From Microvelia longipes (lineage: Eukaryota > Arthropoda > Insecta > Hemiptera > Veliidae): 64,000 nucleotides of DNA. The stretch spans positions 5,266,906 through 5,330,905 of the forward strand of contig JACMZG010001914.1 of assembly GCA_018340805.1 (NCBI GenBank), read 5' to 3'. The position numbers and the translations under genes are program-made. The first letter of the stretch is position 1. Each line of letters starts with the position of its first letter. Positions 36,886 through 48,999 of this stretch are shown in pieces. The notes under the pieces were generated by a model. That model was not told the DNA's origin and did no database searches. It saw only the letters and a program-made list of their open reading frames with translations.

Positions 36886-37824
36886 TTGTCGAGAGGGGAG
36901 TTGATTCGGTGGTTCCGAGCCCGTGCTATGTCAGGTACAGACCCTCAATAGTAGCTTATAATAAAAGATGGATATATTTATTTGTTGAGCTTTCAAAATC
37001 AGGAATGCTAATAATAACAGAAGAGCTTATGTTGTTTCTAGTTAAAGCTTTTAAAACTTATAGTAAAGACATAGCTCTTCAGTACATAGACGTGAAATTT
37101 ACGACCTAGTTTAATGCACTAAGACCTACAAGAAAGAACACTATCTTCTATCTGAAGGAGTTAGAAAAAAGGGCCTAAAAGTCCTTTTTTCTAACTTTTT
37201 AATCAATTCCTCGGGACAAATCTTCCCTTTCATTTAATGTAAATAAATTTATAAACAAACAAATAAAAAAATAATATTTAAAAAAATAAATAAAACTCAA
37301 ACACATGAATTTGATTTTAATACAGTCAAATTATATTAACTATATTTTATGAATAATAATAAAGGTTTCCTGGATTAATTTTACTAAAAAAAGAAATAAA
37401 CTAAATACCAGAAAAATTTGACTCCTAAAAAAATCCGCTTAGCAAAGCAAAATAAATGTTAATGAAAATATTTTTATAGAGATTAAAAAATAAATATTTT
37501 TTATATCAAGTTAGTCTACATAAGCTTGTTTCTAAAAGCGAGCTTAAGCTTTTATGGTCTTATAAATGTATTAATGAAAAAATACTCAAACCCGCAGAAC
37601 AACTCAAATACATCTGGGTTTATCAAAAACATAAAAACAGATTGTTGAGAAAAAAAACACAATTCCTATAACTTTGTTTTCCATTTTTATTTTGTATACT
37701 TTTGTTTTGAAAGCTTTTAAGTCCTGACTGGAAATCATAGGGCGTCATTATTGCCTGTTACTTCAAATACAGAAATGACAATTTTATTTTTTTCTCATTT
37801 ATACTGTAAGTATTTAGAAAACAC

Positions 37825-38147
37825 CTTCGTGGTCGAGGTCGTTATGGCGTCATAACTGACACCTTTGACACCACGGAGGTCTGGGGTTCGCATCTCAGGT
37901 TGCGTTCTTAGTTTATATTAAGATTATTAACTTTAAATTATTATAAAGCTCTTCGTGAATTTATTTTTAATAAATTTTAATTAAAAAAAAGGACTGAAGT
38001 CTTCAATAATTTAATTGATATTAAGATTATTGTTAAATAAATTGTAGCCAACATTAGATTACAATTTGAGCGTAACTGTTGCTAACCACCCGAGATGGTT
38101 CCCGCAGGGGTTACCCCTGATGAGCCGCAAGGCTCTAAACGGGCATT
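37825..38147 (+). mobile_element. tRNA-derived SINE, copy B (in Drgx intron 1)
   Basis: Same family as the 24.7 kb SINE: GGTCGAGGTCGTTATGGCG head, B box GGGGTTCGCATCTC (37883-37896), body GGTTCCCGCAGGGGTTACCC and hairpin GAGCC-GCAA-GGCTC (38122-38135), then AAACGGGCATT. The middle is longer than in copy A because a stretch around TATTAAGATTATT is present twice. The 3' end runs into an (AT)n tract, so no target duplication can be assigned. Confidence 0.8.
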
Positions 38148-38149
38148 CT

Positions 38150-38154
<5 letters not shown>

Positions 38155-38198
<44 letters not shown>

Positions 38199-38205
38199 TA
38201 TATAT

Positions 38206-38254
<49 letters not shown>
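38155..38254. repeat. (AT)n microsatellite after SINE copy B
   Basis: TA tract of about 100 bp between the SINE tail and a fragment of the palindrome-ended family. Confidence 0.9.
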
Positions 38255-38257
<3 letters not shown>

Positions 38258-38315
38258 GTTTATTTTACCTGAATTATCCGTTTCAGGTGTTTTTAAGACC
38301 TGCTTATTTTATTAT
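38255..38315 (-). mobile_element. Palindrome-ended repeat family, short fragment
   Basis: GAATTATCCGTTTCAGGTGT then TTTTAAGACCTGC is the complement of the family's CCTGAAACGGATAATTC block, directly after an (AT)n tract. Confidence 0.45.
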
Positions 38316-38632
38316 TATATATATTTTTTCCCCTAATTGAACTTATAAAGTCACTCTTTATATAAGTGGTTTTTTCTCGAAAAACTAAGATTTTTCATAA
38401 TTCTAGCTCCTCTAATCACATAAGTCTCACTTGGCCACCGTTTAAACAGTCTCACCAATATCATCAGCTCCTCTAGCATCACCAGACTCTAGCTAGCCTC
38501 ACCGCTCTGGCCAATCCAGCGTTACCCAACAGAACTCTGACAACCCTGACGCCAGTGTGTGCACAAACTCATTCTATTTTCCTGACCTGAAAATCAAAAC
38601 TCTGCAGACCGCAGTGCTACAAGGAGACGTCT

Positions 38633-38897
38633 GAAGATTTAGGTCCTCCGGTGGTGACCGCGTCAATATTGATGAAAAATCCGACGTTTCGCTTCCTCTG
38701 TGGGAGGCATCTTCAGGGATGTAGGACATCATGGATAGAAACACAATGGTCTAAAAAGCTTTACAGTTCAGCTTTGTAGAGCATTGTGTTTCTATCCATG
38801 ATGTCCTACATCCCTAAAGATGTCTCCCACAGTGGAAGCGAAACGTCGGATTCTTCATCTACATTGACGCGGCCACCACCGAAAGACCTAAATCTTC
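38633..38897. mobile_element. Inverted-repeat element, 116-bp arms, with hammerhead-like motifs
   Basis: 38633-38748 and 38782-38897 are inverted copies (about 90% alike by eye) around 33 bp. Each arm carries AAGCGAAACGTCGGA near GATGTAGGACATCATGG. On the minus strand of the left arm and the plus strand of the right arm this makes a CTGAAGA / CTAAAGA-hairpin-GAAAC-GTC arrangement. No coding sequence. Confidence 0.75.
38679..38720 (-). ncRNA. Hammerhead-like motif, left arm copy
   Basis: Minus strand: ATCC, CTGAAGA (complement of 38710-38716), a 6-bp stem with one mismatch, GAAAC, GTC, GGAT. The ATCC/GGAT pairing supplies helix I. An extra T follows the core as in the 52.3 kb motif. The other arm (38810-38851, + strand) has CTAAAGA, which breaks the core. 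Confidence 0.35.
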
Positions 38898-38899
38898 AT

Positions 38900-40620
38900 G
38901 ACAATAACCGCGGAAGCCTACGCAGTTAATTAAGGAGACGTCTGTCATCAGGAACCAAGGTCTTTGTTCCTAGTCACTTACATTATTCGTGCCACCGCCT
39001 TCACTTGTACTGACTAAGTTGTCGGACCTCAGTATAACGAAATCTCAGTATATCTTTCCGACCTTCATCCCCATCAGCCCGCAGAACCTTTATATAACCG
39101 CATATTCTAAAGATGTCATTAATAATTTTATAAATATTTACAAAATAACTTAATATCGCAATCATTAATGTTATTATTATGAAGCCCCGTTTAAAGTTAT
39201 GTTATTTTTCTATTTCATGAATTGATTTATACAGTACAGAAATTGAATCAAATTTAAACATAACTTTAAAATGAAAAACCGAAAAATAAGATAAATTAAA
39301 CAGAATTTATCCTTGTCCCTAGAATTATTTATCAACTCAAAGAGAAATTGTTTTATTATATTTTTAGATTTTTATCTGTTTCAAAAAATTAATAAATAAT
39401 AAAAGAAATGAAATATATGGGCAAAATAAAATATAAAATACGGCAAGACAATATTCCAATTAATAAACTGCATGATAGATAAAGAATAAAAAAATGAAAT
39501 GTTTTCATGTGTACAAATACACAAAAAACAGGAATAGAATGAATAAACATTATTCAAAAAGTAATCAAATATATTGGCAAAAAAACAATATAAAATAAAC
39601 TGGAAATTTTATATATTTTGATAGAAAAAAACTTGAAAATTAAAAGAAAATCAACTTCAATATACACCCGCCTGTCAAAATAAATAAACCCCTTTCAATA
39701 TACAATATTACAGAAGCAAAATTAAACATATCGGGCTCAGGGTACCTCAAAACTTTTTTTCACAATTTTGGACTCACTTGGCTTGTCCTCCAAATTTCAA
39801 TTTAATTTGTTTGAGTGAAGACGATACTTTATCTACATACCCATGATTGTAGATGAGCTTAGAATAATACTACTATAGAAGGAGCATAGGACCGTAAACA
39901 CAATGTAATTCAACTGATAACACGAAAGCCGGTTGACTGGTGGTCTAAAGTAGGGTTACCACCCTAACTACCAAACATTTTTTTTTTTGAGGTAGTACGT
40001 AATTGAGCACTTTATTGGACCGTTTTTAGGATGAGAAGCCAATCATTATTGTTATAGGAGGTTATTTAGTACTTTTCACCTCCGAGGACAATAATGAATG
40101 AAAAAAAACTCCTAGGACGTAAAAGTAATTCATATATTGCCGCCATTACTGTAATATAGCGTGTTCGAAAAAACAATCTGTGTAAAACCTTCATGAGATT
40201 TCTTTAAAAACGCTTATTTTGTTTCTGTTTTTGTTCGTAGACTATTTTTTTCAATTAAGTATATAGCGCAGTTTATTTGATGAGTGCTACCTCAAAAAAA
40301 ATAGTGTATACCATCCGGCTGAGAATATCTTTATGTCTTGGCAATTTTTCCCGACTCGCTTCGCTCGTCAGTAAATCCAATTGCCGTGACATAAAGACAC
40401 ACTTCTCAGCCTTATGGCATAAATAACTATTATAAATGTGTTTATCCATTAATGAAGAAATATCGTAAAGAACAAATATAATAACTTAAAACGCTTGCTG
40501 AGTATTCAATAAAACCGGTTTTAGATGGCAAAAGGATAGCAGAATACAAGAATCTACATTTAGTTGACGAGGACTATTTTTAACATAATTTTAATTAAAA
40601 ACGTTAAACTGCAATTTAAA
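38900..40620. other. Non-coding part of Drgx intron 1
   Basis: AT-rich. The only structure is an inverted pair at about 40330-40405 (TCTTTATGTCTTGGCAATTT with AATTGCCGTGACATAAAGA) around GACTCGCTTCGCTCGTC. Confidence 0.45.
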
Positions 40621-40629
40621 ATGCTAAAA

Positions 40630-41075
40630 TATTGTTACAAGTCATTTGATATAATTAAACTAATGCTGATAATGGGATAAAACTTAGTACATATGTTAGT
40701 CATATTACTACATGAGAGCTAAATCTCAATTCGATCGTATCATTTTTCCGCGTTTTATGATTTTTCAAAATTTTGGCCCATAATTTTTTTATTTTGGGTT
40801 AATGACATTCAAAATTATTTTTGGAATTGCTCATCTACACCTATAGACTGATTTCTGTACAAAGTTTCAACACTCTTTCATAAGTGTTGAATTATATTAT
40901 ACACTCGTAGCTACGATGATAACTGGCACACACACACCCGCATACAGACAGACAACTTTGTGAAAACCACTCAGGAGGTCTTAAAAGCACCTGAAACAAA
41001 TAATTCCGGTGACATCCGGATTTCGGATTTTTTTGCAAACACAATAATTTTCCTATATACCTACGGAATATATTT
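40630..41075 (+). mobile_element. Palindrome-ended repeat family, copy at 40.6 kb
   Basis: Same order of landmarks: TTAAACTAATGCTGATAATG, ACCTATAGACTGATTT, GTAGCTACGATGATAACTGG, CAGACAGACAACTTTGTG, AAAACCACTCAGGAGG, GGATTTCGGATTTTTTTGC, AAACACAATAATTTTCC, CTACGGAATA. Confidence 0.7.
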
Positions 41076-41261
41076 AATTAAATTGTCATTTCTTTGCATT
41101 AATAAAGTTACAATAAAAAAATAATATTTTAAAAGTTATTTGATGAAAAACGGTAATATTTAAGAGAAATAAAAGTTCGACGAGAGGGTTACCCGTTAAA
41201 TACGATCGCTTCAGAAGGTACATACAGCGTATCGGGGGATCCATTTAGATTCCATCTCCCC

Positions 41262-41548
41262 AAAGAGACTAAAACTATTAGAGGGAGGATACAACAGCTC
41301 TTATCATTCCTTGGGTAGCTAGGTGCCCTAACGGTAAATTGGTGACGTCATAGTTTTAGTCTCTTTGGGTGTATAAATATGTGCTCCGATAGAAGTTGTA
41401 GGGAAGTGGGGAGTAGTTCGTCTCTTTCTTGGGAGACTATAGTGGGGGTAAGTACAGTTAGGGCACCTATGGAAACTGTCTCACTTCCAGACCCCTTATC
41501 ACTGTGTTAATCGGGTCCTGTACTCCCTCTAATAGTTTTACTCTCTTT
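41262..41548. repeat. Inverted repeat with 26-bp ends
   Basis: AAAGAGACTAAAACTATTAG at 41262 onward recurs inverted at 41522-41548 (CTAATAGTTTTACTCTCTTT). A second inverted partner, TAGTTTTAGTCTCTTTGGG, lies between at about 41351-41369. Non-coding. Confidence 0.5.
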
Positions 41549-41549
41549 G

Positions 41550-44010
41550 CATCTCCCTATAGTCCTAGCGTATCCGATTGGATTCTCTCCGCATGGTTTA
41601 TACAGCTAATATTCCTTATTTAGGTATCGTACTTAATACGATCCGCGGATTTAGAAGTGTGAGTGAACGTACTAATTGTACATTGTGCTTATTTTTGGTT
41701 TAGAGAATGAAAGGAAATTAATTTCGTGATTCATTTGTTTAGATGGCGTTTCCTTTGTTTGGAATGTTGAAGCTTTCACAATAACGCTTTTCTAATAAGA
41801 TTAAGGTTGATAAAAGTCAGGCTATATTGTGAATTTTTCATGTTTTTGTCCGTCACCACCTGAACAGGGTGTTTGCATTATGTTTTAGCCCTGCGTCTTG
41901 GGGGGGTTGAGAGCCTACGTTCGTATGGAAATGGCTGCGACCCCCTTGACTGTGGATGGTTGGGAAATTTCCGCGCCCTCGCTCGTCCAACGGTGTTTGT
42001 TAAGTAGAGGTTGTGGTAAAACATGTTCAGCTGAGTAAGGGTTAATTGCAGTCACAGAACACAGCAGACTTATACTTATACATGGTAACTAAAGGGTGAT
42101 TTTTAAGTCATGCAATGACATAGGATGAAACTTAAGTCAGCGTGGATATTAGCTCATATGCTTCGTACGTTCATCTTAAGTTGTAGAGAATTACACGTGG
42201 GGACCATAGGTGAACAAAAGGGATGTGGACAGCAAATGTACTACAATCGTAAGAATTATAATTGTTTGTTTTAAGGATGCTCATTTAGGAGCTTTGTTTA
42301 ACTCATGGCAGGAACATATAAGCCTCTGGGGAAGCAACCTTCAGCGGGTTGTTGCCAACCGCTACGGGCGTGCAAAGAGTAGTCGTAATCTAGAACATGC
42401 GCGATAGTTTTCTTTAAACAGATTATCGTTATATGAAGCTGAGAGAGTTGCGCGCGACTGGGATGCAACGCCAGGCATCGCGCAGTTATATAATATATAG
42501 TATATATGACGAGTAGTATAGTAGATGATATACTATGAGAGTTAGGGTATGATAGTAGATATAGATGATACATAAGTATAGTATATATGGCATATATATA
42601 GTATAGGCCATGATGTATATATACGTAGGTATAGTATATGGGTATACATATATAGTAATGATAATAGTAGTATTGAGAGTATACTGAGTATTGTATATGC
42701 TATGGAGTAGTAGGTATATCGTAGTAGATATATTAAGTTCGTATACAGTACTAGTAACTACTATAGGGGAGGGCTGTTAGATAGAATTAGTTGCTATAGT
42801 ACATATAACGGACTACCAGTTAGATAGTATTGATACTATTACATAAGATATACGTACTGGATCTGTTACGATGTGATATGTTTCGCTTGACATAGTATAC
42901 TACTGAAGCTGTGCGATGAGAGTTATGTCGTTCTCGATATATAGCCTACTGGTAAAAAAATGCCCGGTGTTTAGGGCCCTTGTTTTGGCCGCCTGCAGGG
43001 TATTGCACGCTGGTGGGAACAACGCCTCAGGTGGGTTGTAGCTACTACGATGTCTAATAATGTAATGTTAACGAGTTGGCGAACACTCTTTGTTAATACA
43101 AATACTAAGTTCATAAATCTTAGAGGCATAGCCGGCGCTGCGAGACTCCAGGACCTCCAGTGGGCCGGAAATGCGGGAGTGCCTGTACGGATCGACGGCC
43201 GACGGAGGCAATGATATGTTCTGAGGCTACTGGGTACGTGATCTATTGATTGCCGTTGTAATCAGTGTCTGGATAATAGTTTTGTGTTTTGAACAAGTTG
43301 AGTTTGTAACAAAAAGTCGGAGATATTTAACGTAAAGAGAAAGTACGAGAAGCTGCTTGATGTCTAGCGTTAAATTCCTGATATAACGCTGTTCCCGTAG
43401 ATGTTTGCTAAAATGTGTGAAATTTGATGAACACTTGTGAAAAATAATAGAATTCTGTTGAAAGAACGTAGAAGTGTGGGATGTGACGATGCCTAACAAT
43501 TCTTCCATACGCAGTGGCTCCCTGATTAGCACGGTATGTAATGGTTCCAACATAGTGCGAAGGGGCGTACGAGGTAGCGAAAGGGGAGCAATCTCGTAAC
43601 ATGTTATTCACAGGCGGGCAATTTTTGTTACCTGAATGGCCGTCCAAGTTTTGTATCTTTAAAATTTCTCTTAAAGACATATTTCACGTCATAATGATTT
43701 GTCGACCAGCGTGACGAGGTCGACAACCTTTGAAGTTTTAAGCACCCGTACGGTGCTGATTGTACACTACACAGATACAAATACAGTACGTAACGTAGGG
43801 GGGGCTTTATAATGCTAATGAAGTCTTTGGGAAATTCTCGAGTTCTTGCTGATTGCAGGGGCTTTCTTGGTCCGTAATGTATCTTTATTCCGCGTGAATT
43901 CTTGCTATGTTGGATTAAGAAAATATTAGATGTCTCATCTAACAGAGATTGAAGTTAACAAATGTCATAGAGAGCAAACAGAACACATGTCGTAAACGTT
44001 TTGTTGGCTT
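41550..44010. other. Intronic stretch of higher GC content
   Basis: From about 41.9 to 44.2 kb the composition rises clearly above the surroundings. Several 60-110 codon frames exist on both strands, but none shows a domain or a splice-consistent exon. Confidence 0.4.
42480..42960. repeat. Low-complexity TAGTATA-rich stretch
   Basis: Irregular TATAGTA/GATATAG/AGTAGTA mixture with no clear unit; purely non-coding. Confidence 0.6.
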
Positions 44011-44150
44011 TTCCGGGGTGGTGTGAGTGGATAAGCGACGGTCCGCCTAGCCGCACCCACGACAGGTCCGAGTTCGATCGGGCGGTCTGGACTCTCTGGA
44101 GTTTTCATGGCGAACGAATGGAAGAGTCTGTGAGACGCTGGCCGAGCCCT
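44011..44150 (+). mobile_element. Second tRNA-like SINE family, copy 2 (partial)
   Basis: GGTGTGAGTGGATAAG (A-box-like, 44020-44035) and GAGTTCGATCGGGC (B-box-like, 44070-44083) are spaced as in a tRNA. They are followed by CTCTGGAGTTTTCATGGCG and AACGAATGGAAGAGTC, similar to the 36.8 kb copy. The GC content is well above the surroundings. It produces a small open frame that is not a protein gene. Confidence 0.45.
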
Positions 44151-44811
44151 TCGAAGGACGTTAGACGGACGGTGGTTCCAACGCGCCGCTGTGGCGATGC
44201 CGCCCAGGTATTCGTGAAACAGAGGTCCTAACCGATGAAAGTGAATGCGGGGTGTTTAGGACAAAACGTTTAGGAAAACCCTCATAGTCAGTTGTTAATA
44301 ATTAAAATATAAATGTTTCGTGCCTCATGGTTTGTCGAAACAGGAAAGGCCTGGTCTGGCACGGTAGGGGGCACGTGTTTGTTTCTACGGTTGAAGGCTT
44401 ATGAGAGAACGGTTTGTGGTGGTAGAATTGAAGCTCTTGCTGTGGATTAGAGCGTACAATGGCCTCCACTGAGCGCGTCATGAAGGTAAGGACACACAAT
44501 CTTTTACTCTAAGGGAGTCAGGCAAAGAACGGGCACAACAAGACGGCGGCCTGACTTGCACAGGTGATGCGTATGTCACCGTGTCTCGTTATTACTATCA
44601 CTATCGCTTTACTATTGGTTAAATTTTTAAAGTATGGAATAGTGTCTCGGAAGATACCGTGTACCGTGGTACGTAGAGCGGTGTTATTAACGGCATACAA
44701 TACCGTAGTTCATAGCGAGGATGGTAGAACGGCGCCTAGATCACTGACTAAATGCAATTTTACTCTTACTGAACTAAGTAACACAACTACTGTAGGAACG
44801 TAGATCTAACT

Positions 44812-45955
44812 AAGCTGATAAACTCGTAATCCAAAAGCATCCTAAGCAGATCTAACTCTCAAAATAAAAAAGCCACTTGCAAAACTAATGGGCAACTTTC
44901 TAATATATCAACAAAGGCAGAACTAATAAAAATCGGGGATGGCAAGAGTATCTAACTTCTCAATAACAACAAAGAACAACAATCTAACTGTATCCCACCA
45001 ACTTGCTACACATTAAACACTATGCAACACTAATTAACTAACTAATAAACAACAACATAACACTATCGATAACTTGACAACAAATGAACATTAGTCTACT
45101 ATGAACCTCTGCTTCTTACTAACCTGATAAAGACAAGTGCAAACTATTTCTACAAATGCAAACCTATACACAGTTTTGTTCTAAACTAACTAACTAATAA
45201 AATACAGCGCAAACTATGATAACTAACTGATAAAGAACAAGTGCACATAATCTACTACTAATGAAACAACCAAATGAACTAATCTAACTAACTAATAACA
45301 AAAAATGCACACGCTAGAGTAAACAACACATGTAAACCTATCTAACTAACCTAATACCAAAACTAGTGCAAACGTAATCTAACTAACTATAAACACACAA
45401 ATACAACTATTCTAACTAACTGAATAAAACAAATGCAACTAATGTAACTATAATAAACAACAAGTGCCTTTCTACTGACTGTGCGGCAAACGCGAATCTA
45501 ACTAACCTACATACAACAACAAATGCCAAACTAATAAACACAATGTAACTAAAATACTAACTACATACATCGGGCTAATGTAACTACTGGATAAAGAACA
45601 AGTGAAACAATTACTACATGATAAACACAATGCAAACTACATCTAAACTAACCTAATAAAGCAACAGCCTAATAAACAACAAATGTACCTTTTCTCACAA
45701 TGCAAAGCTAATCTAACTAACCTAACAAACAACAATGACAAACTAATCCAAACTAACCTAATAAACAACAAATTTAAACTTCTAATAAACAACAAATCAA
45801 ACTAATTCTAACTAACTTAGCAACAAATTAAAACCATTCCATACTAAATAATAAATAAAATGTAATCCTAATCTAACTGAATAACTACAACAAATACAAA
45901 CAATTAACTAACTTTCTTGCGATTTCTACTAACGTAATAAGACAGGTAATGCGTT
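44812..45955. repeat. Irregular array of about 35-bp CTAACTAA-type units
   Basis: Degenerate copies of CTAATCTAACTAACCTAATA then AACAACAAATGCAAA, roughly thirty, with many single-base gains and losses so that no two neighbours are the same length. Confidence 0.8.
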
Positions 45956-46214
45956 GCTCAGGGAACTCACGTTCGGAATCTAACTAAAAATTGGTCCGTA
46001 TACTGCCCTCAATTATTAGTATATTTCGGCTTACTGTATACGGGAATATTATTTATTGTCTACTGTTCAGCTTTAACAGGTGCCGTTGTTTATTCGCACA
46101 AACTGTTTTACGGGTCCGCCATTGGCCGCATTTTTTTGTCCGGCGCGTTACAGCGGAAAAACGTTTTCAAGCTCTGAAGACTATTGATTTTCTACATGTA
46201 TAGGTAGTTTTCAG

Positions 46215-47500
46215 AATGGTCACGTTAATGTTTAAGGCAAGTTATCGGGAACACGTACAAACACCACGAACACACCAAAATGTTTATGGTTTACGGCACG
46301 TATCGTGACACACATACAAACCACACGAACATACGAAAGTACTATGTTTTAACGGCAGTTATCGTGACAGCAACCAACAACACACAATGTTTACTGTTTA
46401 CCGGCAGTTGTCGTGACACAACGTAAACACACACGAACCTACAAATGTTTATGCTTACGACAGTTATTCGGGACACGTACAACACCGACCTACAAATGTT
46501 TATGTTTACGGCAGTTATCGTGACACATACAAACACACGAACATACAAATGTAATATGTTTACGGGCAGTTATCGGACACGAACAAACACACAGAATGTT
46601 TACTGTTTACGGCAGTCTGTCGGTGACACACGTACAAACACATGAACATACTAATGTTTATGTTTTTACAGCAGTTGTCGTGACACGTACAAACACACAA
46701 ACCTACAAATGTTTATGTTTACGACAGATATCGTGACACGTAAAACACACGAACCTACACACATGTATATGCTTACGACAGTTATCGTGACACCGTTACA
46801 ACACACACCCGACATACTAATGTTTACATGTTTAACGAACAGTATGCGTGCAGTACAAACCACACCGAACCTACCAAATGTTTATGTTTTGGCATTTCGT
46901 GACACATACCAACACACCGAAGCATACAAATGTATATGGTTTAACGGCAGTTATCGTGACCGACCACCCACACAAATGTTTACTGTTTAACGGAGACACG
47001 TTATCCGGTGACCACGTACAACACACACGAACCTACAAGATTGTTTATGCTTACGACAGTTTATCGTGGACACGTACAAACACACGAACCTACAAATGTA
47101 CTATGTTTACGGCAAGTTTATCGTGACACATACAAACAACTGGGAGCGCGAACATACATGTATAAGTGTTTACGGCAGTTATCGTGAGACACTGAACAAA
47201 CACAGCAAATGTTTAATGTTTACGGCAGTTAATCGTGACACAATAACAAACACGACGAAAATTACAAATGTATATGTTTTACGGCAGGTTATCGTGACAC
47301 GAACAAACACACAAATGTTTATGTTTACGGCAGTTGTCGTGACACGTACAAACACACGAACATACACACTGTTTTATGCTTACGGGACAGTTATCGTGAC
47401 ACGCTAACAAACACACGAACCGCTACCGAAATGTTTATGTTTAGTGGCACTACTGGACGTTACTCGGTGACACGTAGAAACACACGAACGTACAAATGTC
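46215..47500. repeat. Irregular array of about 53-bp units
   Basis: Degenerate copies of TACAAATGTTTATGTTTACG, GCAGTTATCGTGACACGTAC, AAACACACGAACC; about two dozen units. Single-base indels are very frequent. All open frames here are translated repeat. Confidence 0.85.
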
Positions 47501-47789
47501 CCTAATTTCTGAAATGAAAGAAAACTCACTGACGTTGGTTCAATTATTAATAGTCATATTATTTACAACCAAATAAACTTTTAGTTCTTAAAGGCGCATT
47601 CCTTTTCCTTAATTCTTATTTTCTCCATATTTTGAGAAAAGAAAGAAAAATAAAATCTATCTTTCTTAAAAAAAAATGTAATTTCCGGTATCTTTTATTT
47701 TTCCACGACATAAAAGTCTTAAGCATTTGAGTTCTATAAAAATTCAATGAGATTACTTTAAAAAAAATAATTATGGTGTACAAACGGAA

Positions 47790-47812
47790 GGGGGGGAGGG
47801 GGGGGGGGGGGG
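47790..47812. other. G-run, quadruplex-prone
   Basis: GGGGGGG-A-GGGGGGG... about 23 bases with one A. A C run of 13 at 49498-49510 is similar on the other strand. Run length in an assembly is uncertain. Confidence 0.6.
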
Positions 47813-48118
47813 TTAAGACGGGATTATCGTTATCAAAACATTACCAAGAGGGGTGAAAACTGGAAAAGAATTAAGTAGAGGGGTAATACTGAATTTTTAT
47901 CCATTTTCACTGTAATTTATTTATAAAACTTTTCCTGGGTAGGTTGTAGGTGGGGGGAATAATATATTTTTATTAGGTAGATCGGAAATCAAATTTTACT
48001 TTTTATTCGTATTTTTCGTTAGACAGTAAAATCTTGTATTATATATTTAAGTGGGATTTTCACAACTTTCCTTTCCTGTCTTGAATTATGTATAGGGTTT
48101 TGTTTCATTCCTATAATG

Positions 48119-48277
48119 CGACACACGGCTAAAATCAATTGACAGCGTGGGAAAATAATGCCCAATGAGGTTAGTCCTGGATGTTATACCACGCCCTCAA
48201 TTTCAATTCAGGCCAACCTTATTGGTTCCTCAGCTCTATTTTCCCACGCTGTCAATTGATTTTAGCCGTGTGTCGTA
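48119..48277. mobile_element. Compact MITE, 39-bp TIRs, 8-bp target duplication
   Basis: The left arm 48119-48157 (CGACACACGGCTAAAATCAA...) is a perfect inverted match of 48237-48275. CTATAATG flanks both sides (48111-48118 and 48278-48285). An 8-bp duplication is typical of hAT-type transposition. The interior is non-coding. It lies in Drgx intron 1. Confidence 0.8.
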
Positions 48278-48565
48278 CTATAATGTTATTTCAGCATAAA
48301 CATTAATACGAATAGATGAGTCAGTGAGACGGAATTCGGTTATCAATCAAGGAGAGGTAATCTAAGAATAGAGTGGAAATGGTGGTAAGTGGTAATTTAA
48401 GGATAGATGTGTTTTTTAATAGTACATGTTCTCAACTTGAGAGAAGACAAACACAAATACGAAAAATGCAAGAAAACGAAGAAAACAGCCTCTCAACATT
48501 CATTAAATTTCATTCATAGCGTTTCCACTCTATATATATACTTCCAGTCACACAGTCACACACAC

Positions 48566-48668
<103 letters not shown>

Positions 48669-48756
48669 TATGAAAAGGAAAGTACTTAGCGTACGTAATA
48701 ATAATAGTAAAATAATAATAATAACTTACAGGAGGTGAAAAACGAGAGTTTGTAGG

Positions 48757-48925
48757 AGAGACTTCGTTGTTTTGTGGAGAGACTTCGTAGTTTTATTTTG
48801 TGAAGAAACTTCGTAGTTTTATTTTGTGGAGTACTTCGTAGTTTTATTTTGTGGAGAGACTTCGTAGTTTTATTTTGTGGAGAGACTTCGTAGTTTTATT
48901 TTGTGGAGAGACTTCGTAGTTTTAT
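48757..48925. repeat. 26-bp minisatellite
   Basis: About six units of ACTTCGTAGTTTTATTTTGT then GGAGAG. The end (CGTAGTTTTATGATTTGTAA then TGGACTC) resembles 33960-34000. Confidence 0.85.
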
Positions 48926-48999
48926 GATTTGTAATGGACTCTATTCATGCTCACTCAAATCATTAAACTTATTCAAGTTCTACAAAAACCACCCTGAAA

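Noticed and set aside
44001..44231. GC-rich 76-codon frame as a protein gene
   Set aside because: It overlaps A- and B-box-like motifs of a tRNA-derived SINE and shows no protein domain.
46342..47407. Cluster of Thr/Asn and Val/Arg-rich frames that might look like a repeat protein family
   Set aside because: All are frames through the 53-bp tandem array on either strand, with frame changes in every unit.
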